NCBI RefSeq assembly: GCF_047511655.1
Contig: NC_133400.1
Location: forward strand, 5,724,001 to 5,788,000
Length of the DNA: 64,000 nucleotides
Reading direction: 5' to 3'
DNA from: Castor canadensis
Taxonomy: Eukaryota; Chordata; Mammalia; Rodentia; Castoridae
Shown here: positions 59,076-64,000 of the stretch, piece by piece
Numbering within the stretch: the stretch's first letter is position 1
How the letters are laid out: each line of letters opens with the position of its first letter
Program-made: the position numbers and the translations under genes
Notes under the pieces: generated by a model
Told to the model about the DNA's origin: nothing
Databases searched by the model: none
What the model saw: only the letters and a program-made list of their open reading frames with translations

Positions 59076-60769
59076 CTGGATGGAGGTGTGCAGGATTCAG
59101 TTGCTAGGAAGCTGTCTGGTCAGATAGGGGTCTCCTGGCCCTGTAGAAGCAGGATGTCCTCCTCTGAAGAGGAGGAAGAGGAGGAGGAAACCATCTACAA
59201 ACTTCCATGGGGCATTTGTACCAGCCAACCTGTATCTTTTGACATGCGCTCCCCCTCCCCCCAGCAATCAGGGAGTTCTCTGCTGCCTCCATCGCCCCAG
59301 CATCTGTCTCAGAGGTGTTCCACTAATGGATGGGATGAGCCCTGGCTTTCAAACCAATTTTGAAAAATGAATCTGAAATGGTACATGTCAAGGTTGCAGA
59401 CAGGGATGCTTCAATGACAAGCATCCGTAATAATGACAGCACAGCTGCTAAGTGAAGCCAGGAAATCTCAGAAACTTCCCTCTCTTTGCGGCAATCTATG
59501 GGCATTTCCTGCAGAGTACAATTAAGGCCTGAGTACCAGAATTCCATGTACCACACCTCACCAGGTTGGGGAGAGCTGGCCTTCACTTCAAACATACAGC
59601 ACACCAGTGGCTGCTTCTCCACACTGCATGCCTTAAGAAGTGGCACATTCCTAAAGATGGTTTCATGTTTCATGTTTCCTTCAAGCCACAAGGATGAAGC
59701 AGACCTTGCATGTTACAGGGACTTCACTCTGATGCCTATCATCTGCCACTTGAGCTGTCTTGCTTTGCCTGTGTCAGAGCAGGGGGTGGAGATCCAGATA
59801 GATTTGTCTCTTGCATATTGTCCTATTTCTAGCTGGCACAGAGTTACAAAGGTGAGCCAGCAGTGTCTTCATTCTTCCTTTTGTATTTTTAACCCTTCTA
59901 CCCACACCCTGTTTCCCCAACTGGCAGTAACTTCACAGATACTGCGCTTGGCAGGGGTTTTTGATTGCATTCTGAAGACACTGGAGTTTCTCCAAAGATG
60001 CCCAGGGGAGAAAGTCAAGCAGCCAATTTTTTAGGGTGAGTACACCAGATCTGACCTCAGCAAGCTCACTTTTATCTGTATTTTACACTGAGTTTTTGCA
60101 TAAGGTATTCTTTGCCAAAAAAAAAAAAAGTTTCATTGCAATGTTTTAAAAAAAGAAAGAATAAGAAGGAAGAATAAAGGAAACCTGCTTAAAGGCGTGC
60201 CTCGTTTGAAGAAATCCTTTCTTAGAGAGATTCTGGGGGGAAAATGTAAAATGTCTTCCTAATCAGGACTTAAATTTTAAACAATCTTCTTCTAAGAACC
60301 AAGAACGTTGTTCTCTCTCATCTGACCAGGTCCTGGACCTCAAAATGAGGTGCCTGCAGGGGCCAGGCAGGAAATGCCCAGAGAGAAGGGGCCTGTGTGG
60401 GTCTGGGGGCTTCTCTCTAAACTGGGAAGTGCATGTTGCACTGAATGGCTACTAGGCTCCCCTTGGGGGTTGTCTTGAGGAATGGAGAACCAGCCATGCT
60501 AGAGCTTCTGATTTGTAAGAGAAGTTGGAACTCCAAAACTGAATATGGCTTTTCCAAGGTTGAAATGATGGCAACACCTCAAAAAAAAACCTCAAAATTG
60601 TTCCCATCTGTGAGCCTCTACTGCCAAGCTGGAGTGCTGGAACAATGGGAACAATCAGATGATTTTCACTTGGTGGGACTGGAAAGAAGGGAAGACAGTG
60701 TCCCCTTCCTTACTTAGGACAGTAGAAATGTATTCAAAGATACTGGTACCTGGTGACAACCCATTTGAT
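59076..60769. other. Single-copy-looking stretch
   Basis: GC is higher at 59100-59700. It includes the longest open frame of the window, 182 codons at 59486-60034 (+), with no domain, no Kozak-like start context of note and no repeat pattern. Chance alone can give one such frame in 64 kb. A GAG/GAA-rich run is at 59157-59188; A-rich 60117-60180. Confidence 0.45.
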
Positions 60770-60890
60770 CAGGAATCAATAAACTTTTCCTATAAAGGTC
60801 CAAAAAGTAAATAATTCAGGGCTGGTGGCCACATAAGTCTCTGACACTGCATCTCATCTCAGACCAAGTAGTGTAACAGGCAAGCCTCAC
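60770..60890 (+). mobile_element. Non-autonomous DNA transposon (hAT-like), copy 3, partial
   Basis: 'aatcaataaacttttcctataaaggtccaaaaagtaaataattcagggctggtggccacataagtc' is the left part of the family described at 16372 and 50749. Confidence 0.7.
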
Positions 60891-60954
60891 CTGCTTCCAA
60901 GCTCTGCACAGGCTTTGTCCCCTGTCACCCACTCCTGCACCCCTTCCTCCATTC

Positions 60955-61145
60955 CGCCCCATGCTGTACCTGGTCACTTCCGCTCCTCGTGTAGCTCTCA
61001 ATTCAAAAGTTCCTTCTTTGAGGAAGCCCTTTCACTGACTCTTCCCCTCCAGACTACCTCAGGGCCCCCAGTATCACTGGCCTCGGGTGGCTACTGTCTG
61101 TACTGCTCTTCCCAAGTGATGAGAGGGAACCTTCCATCCCAGTGA
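60955..61145 (+). repeat. L2 LINE fragment
   Basis: 'tagctctcaattcaaaagttccttctttgaggaagccctttcactgactc' is the conserved L2 text (caaatgtcacctcctcagagaagccttccctgac). Confidence 0.7.
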
Positions 61146-61527
61146 TAATGGAAACAAAACTGAAGCAAAGAGCACAAACTCTCAGACAAAAAAAGCCTTA
61201 ACTTGAGAAGAGAAGGAGTTTTAGGTTGGGGAGAAGGGGAGAGCTCTGATCAAGAGAGATTCAGGCTGCCCCTGGACAAAGGAAAAGCATGTTCAGTGGG
61301 CCACAGTCTAGGGGTTTTATTAGGCCTGGGCATGGCTTTAAAAGATGGTTTCCTTTTGTGTACACATTCTGGCCTGGAGGAATAGACCATCAGCTGATTC
61401 CAGAAGCTGTTGCATTCTTTCCTTCAGGCTCCATCCTGCATAAACATCTCTTGGCCCTGTATAAGGATGGTCTGCTGTAGCTGCTAAGAGAATTCAGGAG
61501 GGGAGTAGATGAAAGCAGGTGCTATGG

Positions 61528-61690
61528 GGTGTTTGTTTAGTTGTTTTGGTTCTTTTGAGACTGACTTTTGCTATGTAGCCCTGACTGGCCTTGAACTCTT
61601 GATGTAGCCCAAGCTGGCCTTGAACTTGTGAGCCTCCTGCCTCAACCTCCTGAGTGCTGGGATTATAGGCATGAACCACTATGGTTGGAT
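61528..61690 (-). mobile_element. B1 SINE, antisense
   Basis: 'ttgagactgacttttgctatgtagccctgactggccttgaactc' and 'tcctgcctcaacctcctgagtgctgggattataggcatgaaccac' are antisense B1, including the rodent-type internal duplication (two 'tgtagcc..ggccttgaactc' blocks). Confidence 0.9.
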
Positions 61691-61809
61691 CATTTTTTTC
61701 ATCTAGTTTGTTTTTGGAGACTTGATAGCAAAGACATCTTTCCTTTATTAGTGCACCTTGGTTTAAAGGCCAGTAAGACTGATTGGGGGAGAGGATGGAA
61801 AACATATGC

Positions 61810-61858
61810 TGTATGTGTATATGTGTGCATGTGTGTGTAAACATGTACATGTATAACA
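61810..61858. repeat. (TG)n-rich microsatellite
   Basis: Interrupted TG run with ATG and ACATG units. Confidence 0.8.
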
Positions 61859-62424
61859 AGTTACGCACCACGGCCCATGGAGTGCATTGCTTCTCTGTCC
61901 CCAGAGTGGTACTGTTAGCAGCTACATGAGGCAGGCACCTTCAAAGTGTCTTTTCCTTTGGCTACGGCTAAAACCTTTTTGGGAAAATACACTAAGCATG
62001 CCCAAAAGAATCAATGTCCACCATCTTCACCATGCAATTACATGTGCTCAGACGTGTTCCTGTGTGCCATCTTTCCCTCTTGAACTGTGACCTTAAACTA
62101 AGCATGCTCAGTAATGTGCATCCTGAATTGACGTGCTCAGGAATGTGCCCAAAGTGCTTGCCTATATGAGTATGGGTAGGCCCCCTGAATAAAATCCCCA
62201 TGCTTCGTTTGTTCTAGGAAAGTATTCTTTGGAACTAACTCCTGTGCTGTCCTTATTTGCTACTGGTAATAAATCTTTCTCCACTTTTATCTCTTGGACA
62301 TGCTTGTTTTTGCTTTACAGTCACCAAGATGCTAACCCACTGCATTTGGTTACAGTCTCTCTCTCACAGCCTCATAATGAACACACTTAGCTGGGTCATT
62401 TTTTTAAAGCAACATCAGTTTCCT
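61859..62424. other. Single-copy or unassigned old repeat
   Basis: Repeated words 'aagcatgc(c/t)ca/caggaatgtgc' at 61996-62152, and an LTR-like end ('cctgaataaaatccccatgctt', 'ctggtaataaatctttctcc') suggest an LTR of unknown family at about 61990-62300. Not certain. Confidence 0.35.
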
Positions 62425-62580
62425 CCTCTGCACTGTAAGGTCCAGGAGAGCAAAGACTGTACGTTTCGATTCCGCACTGAAAATTCCCAACATTTAGCAT
62501 GGCATCTGGCCCACCGAAGGCATGTATCTTTAGACAGATTTGGAGATCCATGTACCACAGGTCATCATCCAATGAATTTA
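62425..62580 (+). repeat. L2 LINE 3' end
   Basis: 'ctgtaaggtccaggagagcaaagactgtacg', 'cccaacatttagcatggcatctggcccaccgaagg'. Confidence 0.6.
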
Positions 62581-62584
62581 TTGT

Positions 62585-62953
62585 GACTTTATTTAGAGAT
62601 AGAGTCTTTGAAGATGTTATTAAGGATTTTGAGATGAGATCATAATGGATCTCTTCATTAGAAGAGAAGAGACAGAGACACATAGGGAGGAAGACCACAT
62701 GGGGAGGAAGACCACATGACGACAAAGACTGGAACAATGCCACCAGTCAAGGAAAGCTGAACTTTGCTGGGAGCCACCAGAGCTAGAAGAGGCAAGGAAG
62801 ACTCCTCCCTCACTGCTTCACTGGAGGCAGTGAGGCCCTGCCAACACCTTGATTTTAGATTTTAGGGCTCCCAAACTGTGAGAGAATAAATTTCTGATGT
62901 TTTATCCCATCTAGTTTGGGGCCTTTTGTTATAGCACACCTAGAAAACTAACA
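62585..62953 (+). mobile_element. MaLR-type LTR (5' end unclear)
   Basis: 'agagatagagtctttgaagatgttattaagg', 'cattagaagagaagagacagagac', 'gccaacaccttgattttagattttagggctcccaaactgtgagagaataaatttctgatg', 'gccttttgttatagcacacctagaaaactaaca'. AATAAA present. Contains a 17-bp tandem duplication at 62685-62717. Confidence 0.75.
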
Positions 62954-63062
62954 CACTGTGTCATTTAATTATCACAATAATCATGAGAGGTGGGTTTTAT
63001 TATTTCTCATATTTTACAAGTGAGGAAATAAAGATTCTTGGTTGGGGAAGGCACTCACAAGT
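62954..63062 (-). repeat. MIR core (antisense)
   Basis: 'catttaattatcacaataatcatgagaggtgggttttattatttctcatattttacaagtgagg'. Confidence 0.7.
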
Positions 63063-63086
63063 CTTCTTGGGCCTTCCCACACTGTC

Positions 63087-63119
63087 TGACTCTCTCTCTC
63101 TCTTCTCTCTCTCTCTCAT
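63087..63119. repeat. (TC)n microsatellite
   Basis: Two CT runs split by 'ttc'. Confidence 0.9.
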
Positions 63120-64000
63120 TGTGAGTCTCTGTTCTGCTTTCTCCTAGTGATTAACACAGTTTATAATCTTATCTTTGGGCTCTTCTCCCTGAGATTTGCC
63201 AGGTTTGCAAGTGACTTCACACTATTCCTTCATTCGCCACATAGAACAGTTCAACCACTCAGTCACAGCCTGTCCATACTCAGCCAGAACTAAAAGCATG
63301 GATGCTTTCTTCTCCTGCTACCATTTCTCCTCCTCCTCCCACCACTGTAAGCCCTTCTGTGGGGACCAGAAAACAGCAGGATCACAAACAAATGGAAAAG
63401 TCTAACATGTGCCCTTATGGTTCCAGCTCAGAACATCAGCCATAGAAAGAGGCCTTCCTCCAGCCTCCAGCCCAGGGTCAGGAGGGGCAAAGTGAACATG
63501 GTAATTTTTCTAAGTGTCTTATTAAATCTCCGTCAAGTGGCTGAACATCTGTTCTCTTTTCTGTGTGTGTTTTGAGGAACAGATCTAGGCCTGAATCACA
63601 GGGCTTCAAGGGACCCCGGTTCATGTGTAATCATACCAGAGCTTTCTCTCAGGCTCTTGCCAAAGCAATTAGCAAAGCTGCTTTTAACCAATTAGGCCCA
63701 TCTTTTCAGCTCAATGCAGCAGAGGCTGCCTTCTCCCTCCCCAATGCTTGGCCTCCTAGGAGTCCATTTCAAAAGACACAATTTGAACCAATTGTGCCTG
63801 TCTTGTTATTATAATCATTAATCATCATCACCCTAATGACAACTAAGAGGCTACTTCAAATCTCTTTCTGAAACATGACAGGGGCTGACATAAATAAAAA
63901 CCCAAATGTTTTGTATTGTGCTTACAAGTTTTGCCTACTCCTTTCACACCCATGATGTTGTTGGGTCTTGGATGCTAAGAGGTGGGCTAGCCTTGTGCAC
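63120..64000. other. Single-copy sequence; possible conserved regulatory element
   Basis: No repeat recognised. 63660-63880 contains several homeodomain-type cores (caattagc, ccaattagg, ataatcattaatcat) and a CAATTG E-box-like site within repeat-free text. This fits a developmental enhancer, but the evidence is motif density only. Confidence 0.35.

Noticed and set aside
59486..60034. Longest open frame, 182 codons, plus strand
   Set aside because: No domain, no repeat pattern, no neighbouring exon-like signals. With about 6,000 frame segments in 64 kb, about one of this length is expected by chance. The region is also GC-richer, which lengthens chance frames.

Overview
This window is mammalian nuclear DNA, almost certainly from a rodent. 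It carries LINE-1 copies at several stages of decay, ID-type and B1-type SINEs, B1+ID dimeric SINEs, and old placental repeats (MIR, L2, MaLR/MLT1 LTRs, MER5, MER20). The dimers, with a B1-like left half and a tRNA-like right half reading 'agtggctcaagtggtagag...tcaaaaccccagtac', are of the kind known from non-murid rodents (squirrel, dormouse and beaver groups). I lean to a beaver-like (castorimorph) genome, but that is inference. Nothing prokaryotic is present: no operons, CRISPR arrays or insertion sequences.

I find no host protein-coding gene I can support, no CpG island, and no tRNA, rRNA or snRNA gene. The window reads as intergenic 'gene desert' or the inside of a very large intron. By my rough tally about 40% is recognisable interspersed repeat. 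The rest is single-copy-looking sequence with a few stretches that could be conserved regulatory elements.

Layout. 1-2872: a fairly young, 5'-cut LINE-1 with ORF2 remains and poly(A). 2.9-9.7 kb: MIR, ID, an old L1 interrupted by LTRs, L2, and an MLT1 LTR. 9.76-15.2 kb: a nest in which one ancient L1 is interrupted by two LTR families, a young L1 tail, a SINE dimer, an ID SINE and a GA-rich microsatellite, and is preceded by an LTR that pairs with an inverted relative inside it. 15-24 kb: mostly single-copy, with a DNA transposon, a MaLR-like LTR, a CR1/L3-like fossil, a SINE dimer, and an MLT1 flanked by tetranucleotide repeats. 24.2-26.2 kb: a second L1 with a SINE dimer inside. 27.4-28.4 kb: a nearly identical 129-bp direct duplication. 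28.9-29.3 kb: a minus-strand stretch that reads like decayed coding sequence. 29.9-31.3 kb: MER20 and MLT1. 34-43 kb: L1 tails, MER5, LTR-like sequence with a 19-bp enhancer-like duplication, L2, an MLT1 nested in a MIR, a composite SINE. 45-53 kb: L2, LTRs, and an old L1 interrupted by a DNA transposon and a younger L1. 53-64 kb: MIR and L2 copies, a minisatellite grown out of a MIR core, more LTR, and a homeodomain-motif-rich stretch at the right edge.

There are no genes working together here. The history that can be read is one of layered insertions. The points most worth following up are the 129-bp duplication, the coding-like minus-strand stretch, the MIR-derived minisatellite, the inverted LTR pair, and a few candidate conserved non-coding elements. 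I did not find a new biological system, and I would not claim one from this sequence.
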